Assembly (NCBI GenBank): GCA_903872155.1
Contig: CAIQJP010000033.1
Coordinates: 1-43,677 of the forward strand
DNA length: 43,677 bases
Direction: 5' to 3'
DNA from: an uncultured Actinomycetes bacterium
GTDB lineage: Bacteria > Actinomycetota > Acidimicrobiia > Acidimicrobiales > Ilumatobacteraceae
Shown piece by piece: positions 32,900-40,833 of this stretch; positions within the stretch are counted from its first letter, which is position 1, and every line of letters begins with the position of its first letter. A model generated the notes under the pieces. It was not told the DNA's origin, did no database searches, and was given only the letters and a program-made list of their open reading frames with translations. Both the position numbers and the translations under genes were made by a program.

Positions 32900-35716
32900 C
32901 TATGTATTGCTTCGTTGAATAGCCCGCTCATCGGTTCCGAGATAACTCGCGATGACTGCAGGATTATTTCGTATGGCCGACGGAGTGCCTTCAGCGATGA
33001 CATGACCTGCCTCAAGGCAATAAATGCGATCAGAGATTGACATCACCATGGGCATGTCATGTTCAATGATCAAGATAGACGCACCAAGTTCTTCTTTGAT
33101 CATACGAATGAGTGGTCCGAAGGCTTCGGTTTCACGTTGCGCAACACCTGCGGTTGGCTCGTCAAGCAACATCAACTTTGAATCCAAGGCAATCAATGAC
33201 CCGAGTTCGACAATGCGACGAGTTCCTGTTGATAGTTCGCCCATCAACGAGTCGGCATAGCGACCCAATCCCAAGTACGAAATGATTTCGTCGGCTTCGC
33301 GACGCTTACGACCTTCATGTTGCGGAGAAGGTGGCAACGCAAAAATTGATGGAATCAAGATTGAACGTTGGCGTGATTCGAGGGCGACCATCAAAGTTTC
33401 GCGAACTGTCAGCGAGCTAAATAGCCGTGCATTTTGAAAGGCGCGACCCTGACCCAATCGAGCTCGTTTATACGCGGCGATTTTTGAAACGTCTTGACCG
33501 AAAAGCTCAATGATTCCCGATGACGGAACAAATCCAGAGACCGCATTAACGATCGTTGTTTTACCGGCTCCATTGGTTCCAATAAGGCCAACGACTTCAC
33601 CACTTCGCACTTCAAGCGAGACGTCATCAATGATCGTGCGACCGCCCAAAGTAACAAAGAGACTCTTCGTCACAAGCGGTGAGGCAGCCTCGGTCATCTG
33701 GCGACCCGTTCCAAGCGAGGCAACCGCTGCCCCTTGTTGTCGCACTGGTGGTGTCCAATTTGATCGACGAGCGATCCAGTTCAACAAATTGTCACGACCG
33801 GCATGAACAATAGAAATCAATCCACTCGGGAAATACAGAAGAACGATCAACATTCCGAAGCCACTTGCAAATAGTTCGACTTGCTTCGTGCCATCAAAGA
33901 AAAGCGGAACAGCAATGATCAAAAGTGTTCCCAGTACGGCTCCGGTGATTGAACCGATACCCCCGACAACAGCGACCGAAACAATGCGTAACGATTCATC
34001 AAAGTCGAAAAGCAATCCGTCAACTTTGAATTGAGCATTACGCGCGACGAGCGGCAAGAGTCCGCCAGCCAAAGCTGCAAGTCCACCTGATACCGCAAAG
34101 GCCAAGAGTTTGGCCCGATTTGGAGCGACCGTGTAGGCCGATGATGCGGTTTCATTGTCACGTGTTGCAATGATTGAACGCCCAATTCCAGTGCGACGAA
34201 TCCTCCACACCAAAACAATCGCCAAAACTGCCATCAACAAGACGAAGTAATACACGCCATCAAAGTTCTTGCCCTTAACCGTCCAGAAAATCAGACGGAA
34301 GCCCTTATTACGATCAACATTGAGTTGAGCACTGCCACCTCCACCCGGCGCAAATTTCTCACCGACGATGAACCATGAGCGAATCGCTAACCCAAACCCC
34401 AGTGTGACGACTGCAAGGTATAAACCCTTTACCCGTAAAGCAGGAATGCCGACAATGATCGCCGCGAGGACACCCCAAGTAATGCCAATGGGCAGCGCCA
34501 CTAAATACGGCAAGTCATTGGCGTAGTAGATCGTGAAGTACGAACCCAAGGCAACGAAACCAAATTGACCAAGTGAAAGTTGTCCACCCCATCCAGTCAC
34601 GACCGTGACCGATAGCGCAATGATCAAATACACCGGTATTGAAGAAAACTTCAACATGTCGCTGGCTTTATCGACTTGGCTCGGAAGGATGAGTGCTAGT
34701 CCGGCAATCAGCGCGAAACCCGAAAATGTCAATCCTCGATACAACGGATGCTTTGTGAGTTCAACCCGAGCAGCTCGAACTTTTGAAGTGAGTTGCCAGG
34801 TCTCATCTTTCATTGACGCTGAACGTCCTACCGTAAAGAGAACGACAATGATGACAACGAATAGCACTGCAATATTTGAGCCAGCTGGTAAGTCTCCGCT
34901 TAACGACCACGTAATCAAGAACCGATCAACGACACCGGCCAAGAGTCCACCGACAAGCGTCCAGGTAAACGACTTCATTCGTCCAACCATTGCTGCGACG
35001 AGTGACAGCAAAAGCATTTTGGGACCAAGCGCGTTTTGCACAGATGCGATCGAACCGCTTTGCAATGGAGCAATCAGCAACGCGCTCAACGCAGCAAGCA
35101 GTCCGGCTAACGCCCACACTTTGGTGGAGACGCTTCGCACCCCAATTCCGGCAAGACGAGCCGCAGGAAAGTTGTCAGCGGTGGCACGAACATTCATACC
35201 GAACGCGCTGCGATGAAATAGCCAACCCAAAAAGAGCATCAGTGCTGGCACAAATAGCAGAACTGTCAATTGGGGTCCCGTGACATTGACTCCTGCGACT
35301 TTCCAACTTCCGCTGATCAACACTGGAAAAGAAACGTTCGTGGCTTGTTCGTCGGGAATCGGCAAACGCAGTTGCAATAACTGAATGACTTGAGTGAGAC
35401 CAAGAGTTGCCACAAACAACAAAAGTCTTGGTTGAGTAAACAAACGTCGCAGCACTAACTCGGCAGCAACACCAAGCACGACGCCGCAAATCAATGCGAT
35501 GGGCAATGACAAACCATAAGCAATGTTGTAGCGAATTTGAAGGAGCGCCATGATGTAGCCGCCAAACGCTCCGATTTGTCCGTGCGCAAAGTTAATGACA
35601 CCAGTTGCTCGATAAATCAACAACAATCCGAAAGCCACGAGCGAATAGACAAGGCCTTGAATGAGTCCGTCAAACAAAATGTCGTTGGAGTAAGTCAAAG
35701 CGATTAATGCGTTCAT
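32900..35716 (-). CDS. LivH-LivM-LivG triple fusion: ABC importer permeases plus ATPase
   Basis: A single 938-residue protein joins three subunits that are usually separate. Residues 1-~290 are LivH-like (YRATGVINFAHGQIGAFGGY). Residues ~330-655 are LivM-like (GWGGQLSLGQFGFVALGSY; TRDNETASSAYTVAPNRAKL). Residues ~680-938 are the LivG-type ATPase with Walker A GTNGAGKTT (Lys719), signature LSTGTRRIVELG and Walker B LMLLDEPTAGV. The linker before the ATPase has an internal ATG (residue 674) without a Shine-Dalgarno sequence. The membrane part forms the pore for a branched-chain-amino-acid-type importer; in catabolic clusters these carry aromatic acids, amides or steroids. The start overlaps the MFS-LivF stop (ATGA), and the binding-protein gene is divergent. 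Confidence 0.92.
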   Translation of the reverse strand: MNALIALTYSNDILFDGLIQGLVYSLVAFGLLLIYRATGVINFAHGQIGAFGGYIMALLQIRYNIAYGLSLPIALICGVVLGVAAELVLRRLFTQPRLLLFVATLGLTQVIQLLQLRLPIPDEQATNVSFPVLISGSWKVAGVNVTGPQLTVLLFVPALMLFLGWLFHRSAFGMNVRATADNFPAARLAGIGVRSVSTKVWALAGLLAALSALLIAPLQSGSIASVQNALGPKMLLLSLVAAMVGRMKSFTWTLVGGLLAGVVDRFLITWSLSGDLPAGSNIAVLFVVIIVVLFTVGRSASMKDETWQLTSKVRAARVELTKHPLYRGLTFSGFALIAGLALILPSQVDKASDMLKFSSIPVYLIIALSVTVVTGWGGQLSLGQFGFVALGSYFTIYYANDLPYLVALPIGITWGVLAAIIVGIPALRVKGLYLAVVTLGFGLAIRSWFIVGEKFAPGGGGSAQLNVDRNKGFRLIFWTVKGKNFDGVYYFVLLMAVLAIVLVWRIRRTGIGRSIIATRDNETASSAYTVAPNRAKLLAFAVSGGLAALAGGLLPLVARNAQFKVDGLLFDFDESLRIVSVAVVGGIGSITGAVLGTLLIIAVPLFFDGTKQVELFASGFGMLIVLLYFPSGLISIVHAGRDNLLNWIARRSNWTPPVRQQGAAVASLGTGRQMTEAASPLVTKSLFVTLGGRTIIDDVSLEVRSGEVVGLIGTNGAGKTTIVNAVSGFVPSSGIIELFGQDVSKIAAYKRARLGQGRAFQNARLFSSLTVRETLMVALESRQRSILIPSIFALPPSPQHEGRKRREADEIISYLGLGRYADSLMGELSTGTRRIVELGSLIALDSKLMLLDEPTAGVAQRETEAFGPLIRMIKEELGASILIIEHDMPMVMSISDRIYCLEAGHVIAEGTPSAIRNNPAVIASYLGTDERAIQRSNT

Positions 35717-37917
35717 GCGCCAGCCCCTGACAAGAAGACGGCTCGCAACAGATCATCACGTTCAAGGAGCTCTTGCGCTGGTCCCTCAAACTTCACTTGA
35801 CCACGTTCCATAAACACTGCTCGGTCGGCAATTGAAAGAGCCACATTCACCGATTGTTCAACAATGACCATGGTGACTCCTTGCTCTTTGAGCTTCTCCA
35901 CAATCTTCAACAGATCTTGAACGACCACTGGGGCCAATCCAAGCGAAAGTTCGTCAATGCACAACAGTTCAGGATCAAGCATCACCGCTTTGGCTAACGC
36001 CAACATTTGCTGTTGACCGCCCGACAGTGATCCGGCCCGCTGATCTCTTCGCTGCCATAACATGTCAAAGGTTTCGTGGACTTGCGCCAATTTCTCTTTG
36101 CGTTTTCCGTGGTCGGCGATTTGACGGCTCCAGACGAGAAGGTTTTCTTCAACAGTCATCGAACTGAAGACTGCTTCGCCACCTGGAACTAAAACCAATC
36201 CCATTGACGCTCGGTATTGCGGCTCAACCAAGGTGATTGTGCGACCATTCATACGCACGACTCCCCGATCGGGCATCACCAGACCAGAGATCGCTTTCAA
36301 GATCGTTGACTTGCCAGCACCGTTGGTTCCGAGCAATGCAAGTACTTCGCCTTGACGAACATCGAAACCGACATCAAAGAGAACCTGAAGGTTTCCGTAG
36401 CTGACATCGACATTGCGAACCTGCAAAACCGGAATATTGCCAGGATCATTTTGCAAACGCAGCAATTCGGCTTGTTGCTCTTTCAACTCGCCAATCGTGA
36501 GCGCAATATCGCGCTTCATAAATCGACTGCCGTAAATAATGAGAAGTCCGCCAATCAGTGCAGCTGGTGGCACGACTGCAGTTAACGCCGTACGTTCGCC
36601 ATGCGCATCAGATAATCCACCAGCGAGCAAGCCGCCGAAGAAGCCGCCCATCAAAAAGATGTACACGCCAACCATGGCAAATGCTTGCGAACGCATTTGG
36701 TACGGAACGATGGCCGAAATAGCCGGACCCATCTGAGTAAATGCTGCACCCTGAAAGGCATTACCGATCGTGACAAACGCAATCATCACAACAGCACTAT
36801 GAAAGCGCAGTCCGACAGTCACAAAAACTCCGTAGAACAAAATGCACGTGCCCATCATTCGCAAGGCCGAAGGTGGATTGTTGCGGAACAACTTTTCACC
36901 GATTCGTCCAGCGAGTGGAATACCGATCAGAGCACCTGACCATGTAATTGCGCCAACCCATCCACGCGTGAAAGCGCTGTAGTTATAGGTGTTTTTCAAC
37001 AGCAAGTTGAATGCTCCTGGAACTGCAATCAGAGCAAAACCGAGAACGCCGATGCCGACCACTAAGAAATAGAAGGTACGCACTTTCTTCAATCGTTGAA
37101 AAGCCGCCGACAACAACACCGGGGGTTCAGCTTCAGCTTGAACAACGCTCTTGCCAAGAACTGCCTCTTGCTCTTGACGACCGCGCGTTGGTTCTTTCAA
37201 GGTGAATGACCACAAAATAGTCAGTCCTGCTGGGACGAGTAGCGCAAAGAAAACAACTCGCCAATCACCGGCATCATTACCTGCGGCAACCACTATTGCT
37301 CCAGCAAACAAAGGTCCGAGCACTTGGCCAAGTGGGCGACCAAGCGCTTCAATGGCAAAAATTCGCGTGCGCACTGCCATCGGATATTGATCGGCGACAA
37401 GAGACGGGCCGATGGGCACACGAGCCGATGCACCAAAGCCCGAGCCAGCGCGTGCCAATCCCATTTGGAAGGTATTGACGACCGACCCAGTGATTGCGAC
37501 GAATGCGAGCCATAAGGCCGATGCCGCCGACATCACTCGTACACGACGACGACGATCGGCCAACCAGGCAAATGGAAGAGTTGCCAAAACCAATACCACG
37601 CCACCAAAACTCTGCAAGCCGAGCAGAACAGTGTCTGATACTCCAAGAGTTGCCTGAATATCTGGTCCAAGAACCTGCATCGCGACTCGGTCAAATTCTT
37701 CGAAAACTGTAAACAGCAGCAAAACCGTCGCCACGCTGAATCCGCCAACACGCAGGCCGTTGCGCAACTTCATCGACTCTTGAGGGACCGCTTGGTCATC
37801 ACCGAAGTCGTCCACTTGGGCATCCCGATCCCGGCGATTTTGTTCATCAACCACGATGGACGATGCCAGTGCCGCAGCCGAAGGTACGGCGACTTGTTTC
37901 CCTTCAGATTCCTGCAT
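35713..37917 (-). CDS. MFS transporter fused to LivF-type ABC ATPase
   Basis: A 734-residue fusion. Residues 1-~50 are a charged, probably disordered tail. Residues ~55-470 are a complete major facilitator with about twelve hydrophobic segments, motif A LADRRRRVRVM and the second-half repeat near GRIGEKLFRNN. After a helical IGELKEQQAELLRLQ linker, residues ~500-734 are a LivF-type ATPase with Walker A GTNGAGKST (Lys536), signature SLSGGQQQMLALAK and Walker B LLCIDELSLGLAP. In Liv systems LivF pairs with LivG, which here is the tail of the next gene's product, so the MFS would be tethered to the ABC importer. GGGGGGA precedes the ATG, and operators C1-C3 lie just upstream. No characterised example is known to me. 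Confidence 0.92.
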   Translation of the reverse strand: MQESEGKQVAVPSAAALASSIVVDEQNRRDRDAQVDDFGDDQAVPQESMKLRNGLRVGGFSVATVLLLFTVFEEFDRVAMQVLGPDIQATLGVSDTVLLGLQSFGGVVLVLATLPFAWLADRRRRVRVMSAASALWLAFVAITGSVVNTFQMGLARAGSGFGASARVPIGPSLVADQYPMAVRTRIFAIEALGRPLGQVLGPLFAGAIVVAAGNDAGDWRVVFFALLVPAGLTILWSFTLKEPTRGRQEQEAVLGKSVVQAEAEPPVLLSAAFQRLKKVRTFYFLVVGIGVLGFALIAVPGAFNLLLKNTYNYSAFTRGWVGAITWSGALIGIPLAGRIGEKLFRNNPPSALRMMGTCILFYGVFVTVGLRFHSAVVMIAFVTIGNAFQGAAFTQMGPAISAIVPYQMRSQAFAMVGVYIFLMGGFFGGLLAGGLSDAHGERTALTAVVPPAALIGGLLIIYGSRFMKRDIALTIGELKEQQAELLRLQNDPGNIPVLQVRNVDVSYGNLQVLFDVGFDVRQGEVLALLGTNGAGKSTILKAISGLVMPDRGVVRMNGRTITLVEPQYRASMGLVLVPGGEAVFSSMTVEENLLVWSRQIADHGKRKEKLAQVHETFDMLWQRRDQRAGSLSGGQQQMLALAKAVMLDPELLCIDELSLGLAPVVVQDLLKIVEKLKEQGVTMVIVEQSVNVALSIADRAVFMERGQVKFEGPAQELLERDDLLRAVFLSGAGA

Positions 37918-37965
37918 ATTCCCCCCGAAACTTCCTTTGGAACAATAGTGCGAGTCGGCACAACT

Positions 37966-37982
37966 TCTGACGGCGAATCAGA
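37966..37982. promoter_or_regulatory. Operator site C1 (weaker copy)
   Basis: TCTGACGGCGAATCAGA keeps the outer TCTGA/TCAGA half-sites of the family but not the inner pairs. Its centre is at 37974, 49 bases before the MFS-LivF start codon, and 21 bp from the centre of C2. Confidence 0.72.
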
Positions 37983-37986
37983 AAAA

Positions 37987-38003
37987 TCTGACGGTCCGTC
38001 AGA
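37987..38003. promoter_or_regulatory. Operator site C2 (perfect palindrome)
   Basis: TCTGACGGTCCGTCAGA is a perfect 8+1+8 dyad, centre 37995, the middle of three tandem sites between the divergent transporter operon and binding-protein gene. Confidence 0.85.
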
Positions 38004-38004
38004 A

Positions 38005-38027
38005 GTTTCTGACGGACCGTCAGAAAC
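38005..38027. promoter_or_regulatory. Operator site C3 (perfect 23-bp palindrome)
   Basis: Core TCTGACGGACCGTCAGA at 38008-38024, extended by GTT/AAC on both sides to a perfect 23-bp dyad as at site A. Centre 38016, again 21 bp from C2, so all three sites face the same side of the helix. Confidence 0.87.
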
Positions 38028-38105
38028 TAGGTATTTTTCTGCTAAGTTGCCCATGCGGCTGGCTCAGTGGTCAACCGACTTCACAACATCCGAGGGGGAT
38101 ATCAC

Positions 38106-39572
38106 ATGAAGAAATCACGTATTGCGCTCGCGTTCGTCGCTGGCGCTTCTCTCATCTTCGCCGCTTGTGGCGGCGATGACGGAGGCTCAGCAACAACTGA
38201 AGCTCCCACCGCCAGTGAGGCTCCGGCCTCAAGCGAGGCTCCTGTGACTGAGGCACCAGCCGAAGAACTCACAGCCTCTGACGTCGGCATCACCGCCGAC
38301 ACCATCAAGATTGGCGTCGCTGTTTCCGACCTTGAAGCCATTCGCGCCATGGGAATCTCGATTCCCGAAACCTTGACGACTGACCATCTCTTCAATCGCT
38401 GGAACGTTTTCTTCGAAAAGTGGAACGCCGAAGGCGGAATTAACGGACGTATGGTCGAAGCAGTTCGCCTTGTTTGGAACCCGCTTGATCCGAGCACCTT
38501 TGACACACTTTGTTCAGCAGCAACTGTTGACAATGAATTGTTCATGGTGATCAACGGAACCGGATTGTCATCAACCGCCCGCAAGTGCTTGCTCGATGCC
38601 GGCACGCCAATCATGTACGGCGACGTCATGGGCCAGGCAGAACTCGACACTGGTCTCGCCATTTCTCTCGCAGCACCGTCAGAGACCGTTGCTGAAGCTG
38701 GCGTCACTGCTTGGATGAATTCAACTGATGCAGCACCAGGTTCAGTTGTTGGCATCTTGTCAAACAACACCGTTTCATTATCAGCTGCCGGAAAAGCTGC
38801 TGAAGCTGCTTTGACGGCTGGTGGATTCACTCCGAAGTTGATTGAGATCAACTCGACGCAGGGCGACGCAGCCGCAACCAACGAAGAGGGCGCAGCAGCA
38901 GTTGCTGTGTTCGAAGCCGAAGGCGCTGTTCAGACTTTCGTTGCAACACCATTCACCGAAACCCAAGGTTTCTGGGGTGCTGCTGCAGCTGCTGGTTTGA
39001 AGTTCTCGTTGCTTGATACTTCATCATCAGGTTGTTCAGCATTCGGTTTGAGCCGTGCACCAGCCGCTGCTGTAGGTAGCGATTGCGTCACCGCATACGA
39101 CCATGCAACTGACGGAACATCAATTCGTCCCGACACCGAGTTTGAAGCATCTTGCCGTGCGTTCTACGACGAAAGCTTCTCGGACTACTACGGTGGCCCG
39201 TCGAACCCCGGCGTTCCTGCTGGAAACGTCTACACCGACGTCAATGGCAAGACCTTGATTTCTGACTACACGCCGCAGGAATGTGCTTTGGCGAACATCA
39301 TGAATCTTGGATTGACTGCAGCGGGCGTTAACCCGACCCGTCAGTCATACATTGACGCAGTGTTGAACCTTGGCGAAGTGCCGTTGGCACTTGCTGGTGG
39401 CGGAACTGGCAAGTTTGCACCAGGTAAGCCGTATGCAGCCAATGCTTTGCACACCGTGCGAATCACTGCAGCCGCACTTGACACCGCACCAGATGCGAAC
39501 GGTTTGTACAACGGTTGTGCAGCTCCGGTCAACTGTGGTGTTGTTGTCAGCGATTGGGCACCAATTAGCTGA
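38106..39572 (+). CDS. LivK-type solute-binding lipoprotein of ABC importer
   Basis: ATG 38106 follows GAGGGGGAT; the product is 488 residues. A signal peptide ends in lipobox FAAC with Cys21, followed by a Thr/Ala/Glu/Pro linker to ~residue 55. The periplasmic-binding fold type I (Peripla_BP_6) follows: ADTIKIGVAVSDLEAIRAMG, FEKWNAEGGINGRMVEAV, VVGILSNNTVSLSAAGK, and several cysteines (DTLCSA, ARKCLL, SSGCSAF, SDCVTA, ASCRAF) suggesting disulfides. It captures the substrate outside the membrane for the fused Liv permease. Longer than LivK (~370 residues), as is usual for actinobacterial members in aromatic and steroid clusters. Divergent from the MFS-LivF gene across operators C1-C3, and followed by a strong terminator. 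Confidence 0.9.
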   Translation: MKKSRIALAFVAGASLIFAACGGDDGGSATTEAPTASEAPASSEAPVTEAPAEELTASDVGITADTIKIGVAVSDLEAIRAMGISIPETLTTDHLFNRWNVFFEKWNAEGGINGRMVEAVRLVWNPLDPSTFDTLCSAATVDNELFMVINGTGLSSTARKCLLDAGTPIMYGDVMGQAELDTGLAISLAAPSETVAEAGVTAWMNSTDAAPGSVVGILSNNTVSLSAAGKAAEAALTAGGFTPKLIEINSTQGDAAATNEEGAAAVAVFEAEGAVQTFVATPFTETQGFWGAAAAAGLKFSLLDTSSSGCSAFGLSRAPAAAVGSDCVTAYDHATDGTSIRPDTEFEASCRAFYDESFSDYYGGPSNPGVPAGNVYTDVNGKTLISDYTPQECALANIMNLGLTAAGVNPTRQSYIDAVLNLGEVPLALAGGGTGKFAPGKPYAANALHTVRITAAALDTAPDANGLYNGCAAPVNCGVVVSDWAPIS

Positions 39573-39613
39573 CCACAAGGTCGCATCTAAACGAAGTAGC
39601 AATAAACAAAGCA

Positions 39614-39661
39614 AAGTAATAAGGCAAGCAAGTAATAAGGCAAGCAAGTAATAAGGCAAGC
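39614..39661. repeat. Three perfect tandem copies of a 16-bp unit
   Basis: AAGTAATAAGGCAAGC occurs three times head to tail without a mismatch in the transcript tail of the binding-protein gene, just before its terminator. It looks like a slippage-derived minisatellite; copy number probably varies between strains. Confidence 0.9.
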
Positions 39662-39664
39662 AAC

Positions 39665-39708
39665 GAGGGCCGCCCTGGGAAATCTCCCACGGCGGCCCTC
39701 CCCTTTTT
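39665..39708 (+). terminator. Strong Rho-independent terminator
   Basis: GAGGGCCGCC (39665-39674) pairs with GGCGGCCCTC (39691-39700). The inside pairs again through GGGA/TCCC around an AATC loop, and TTTTT follows at 39704-39708. It ends the solute-binding-protein transcript and insulates the next gene. Confidence 0.92.
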
Positions 39709-39760
39709 CCGCCACTTTGGAATTTGTTTACCGCCTAGCGGTAGCCATAATCCAAAGTGG
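39708..39760. repeat. 53-bp palindromic repeat, left copy
   Basis: Outer arms CCACTTTGGA (39712-39721) and TCCAAAGTGG (39751-39760) and inner arms TACCGC (39729-39734) and GCGGTA (39738-39743) share one centre at 39736, so the element could form a long cruciform. It is 48/53 identical in direct orientation to the copy at 40766-40818; the two flank the nuclease-like gene. Confidence 0.88.
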
Positions 39761-39815
39761 GGAAATTGATGATCGGTCATCGCCCAATATCTCGGCTCGT
39801 TCCCACATCTTGGGT

Positions 39816-40748
39816 ATGGAAGACAAACTTTCGTTACTCATAAAAGTCGCACAACAACGATCCGGCCTCGTCTTGCTCGACGATCTCAAGCAAATGCATT
39901 TCAGTCCCAGTGCAATAACCCGACTTATCTCTCGGGGAATTTTACGTCGTGTTCATCGAGGCATGGTTTATGCGCTCAGCGATGCTCACTTGAACTTCGA
40001 AGCAGAAATTGCAGCGGCTTGTTTTGCGGTTCCAAACTCTTGGGCGTCGGGCGTAAGCGCCGCTCAGTACTGGGGAATCCGTCGAGTCCCCAAAGGAAGA
40101 GTTGAGATTTCTGTCAACACAGATTTTCATCCGAATCTCACCGGAGTTCGAATTCGCAGAGTCAACTTGCCCGAGCCAGAGATTGTCACATCAATCCATG
40201 GTTGGAGCGTCAGTTCACCCCAACAAACTCTCTTCGAGATCGCTCTTGAAGTTGACGACCGCACTTTGCTATCGGCGTATGAAGATTGCCTTAACCGAGA
40301 ACTAGTGACCTCGTCTGGAGTTCGGGAGTTTGGCAGTCGCGCTGTGAAAATGGGACGTCATGGGTCTGCTCGTTTTCGCAGAGTGATTTTGGGTCGACCC
40401 GATGAATTGCCGATCGCAATGAGTCATCCCGAACTTGAACTTGTTCGAGCATTGGAGGAACGTGATCCACGTTGGCAAAGACAATTTCCTATCGAAATTC
40501 CAGGAAGTCACACCATCCACGTGGATGTAGCCCGTCCTGACATCAAACTTGGCGTTGAAGTGGACGGCGAATTACACGACACCGTCGTCGCAATACATAG
40601 AGACAAACTTCGAGATATGCAGGCCGCACTATTGGGTTGGCAGATTCTCCGCCCTACAACCGACGATGTCACGGATCACTTAATGGAAGTGATTTCTATG
40701 ATCAGCCGCACCGCATCTCAACGCACCTTGCAGTTCAAAGTTGCTTGA
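39816..40748 (+). CDS. AbiEi/DUF559-like protein: winged-helix domain plus Vsr-like nuclease domain
   Basis: ATG 39816 gives 310 residues; the frame stays open upstream through the left palindromic repeat, but no good start lies there. Residues ~1-65 are a winged-helix of the AbiEi antitoxin type (GLVLLDDLKQ, SAITRLISRGILRRVHRGMVY). A middle domain follows with SAAQYWGIRRV. Residues ~225-300 are DUF559/Vsr-like with a PD-(D/E)xK pattern: Asp237 and Asp242 in HVDVARPDIK, Glu248 and Asp250 in GVEVDGELHD, then LLGWQILRPTTDDV. DNA cleavage or nicking is plausible but not shown; family members are common orphan genes in Actinobacteria. No toxin partner is adjacent. Bracketed by two 53-bp palindromes, so possibly a mobile or self-regulated cassette. 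Confidence 0.82.
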   Translation: MEDKLSLLIKVAQQRSGLVLLDDLKQMHFSPSAITRLISRGILRRVHRGMVYALSDAHLNFEAEIAAACFAVPNSWASGVSAAQYWGIRRVPKGRVEISVNTDFHPNLTGVRIRRVNLPEPEIVTSIHGWSVSSPQQTLFEIALEVDDRTLLSAYEDCLNRELVTSSGVREFGSRAVKMGRHGSARFRRVILGRPDELPIAMSHPELELVRALEERDPRWQRQFPIEIPGSHTIHVDVARPDIKLGVEVDGELHDTVVAIHRDKLRDMQAALLGWQILRPTTDDVTDHLMEVISMISRTASQRTLQFKVA

Positions 40749-40765
40749 CTCCCAAGCGACAATTA

Positions 40766-40818
40766 TCCGCCACTTTGGAATCTAGTTACCGCCTAGCGGC
40801 AGCCATATTCCAAAGTGG
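40766..40818. repeat. 53-bp palindromic repeat, right copy
   Basis: Outer arms CCACTTTGGAA (40770-40780) and TTCCAAAGTGG (40808-40818) with the same inner TACCGCCTAGCGG core, centre 40794, and the same arm spacing as the left copy. It lies in the 85-base gap between two convergent genes, where it could also act as a bidirectional terminator. Confidence 0.88.
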
Positions 40819-40833
40819 CAGGAATGGGGATGG

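Noticed and set aside
33697-33720. Independent translation start for a free LivG ATPase
   Set aside because: An in-frame ATG exists at residue 674 of the fusion, but no Shine-Dalgarno sequence precedes it and the frame is continuous.
34605-35216. A 203-codon open frame antisense to the LivH part of the fusion
   Set aside because: It is a Ser/Thr/Asn-rich shadow of conserved membrane-helix codons on the other strand.
37918-38105. Sigma-70 promoters within the triple-operator region
   Set aside because: No -35/-10 pair with proper spacing could be chosen with confidence on either strand.
39614-39661. Possible CRISPR array
   Set aside because: The 16-bp units are directly joined without spacers and no cas gene is present.
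39708-40818. Integron attC sites or IS terminal inverted repeats around the nuclease-like gene
   Set aside because: The palindromes lack the GTTRRRY/RYYYAAC core of attC, the two copies are direct rather than inverted relative to the gene, and no integrase or transposase is present.
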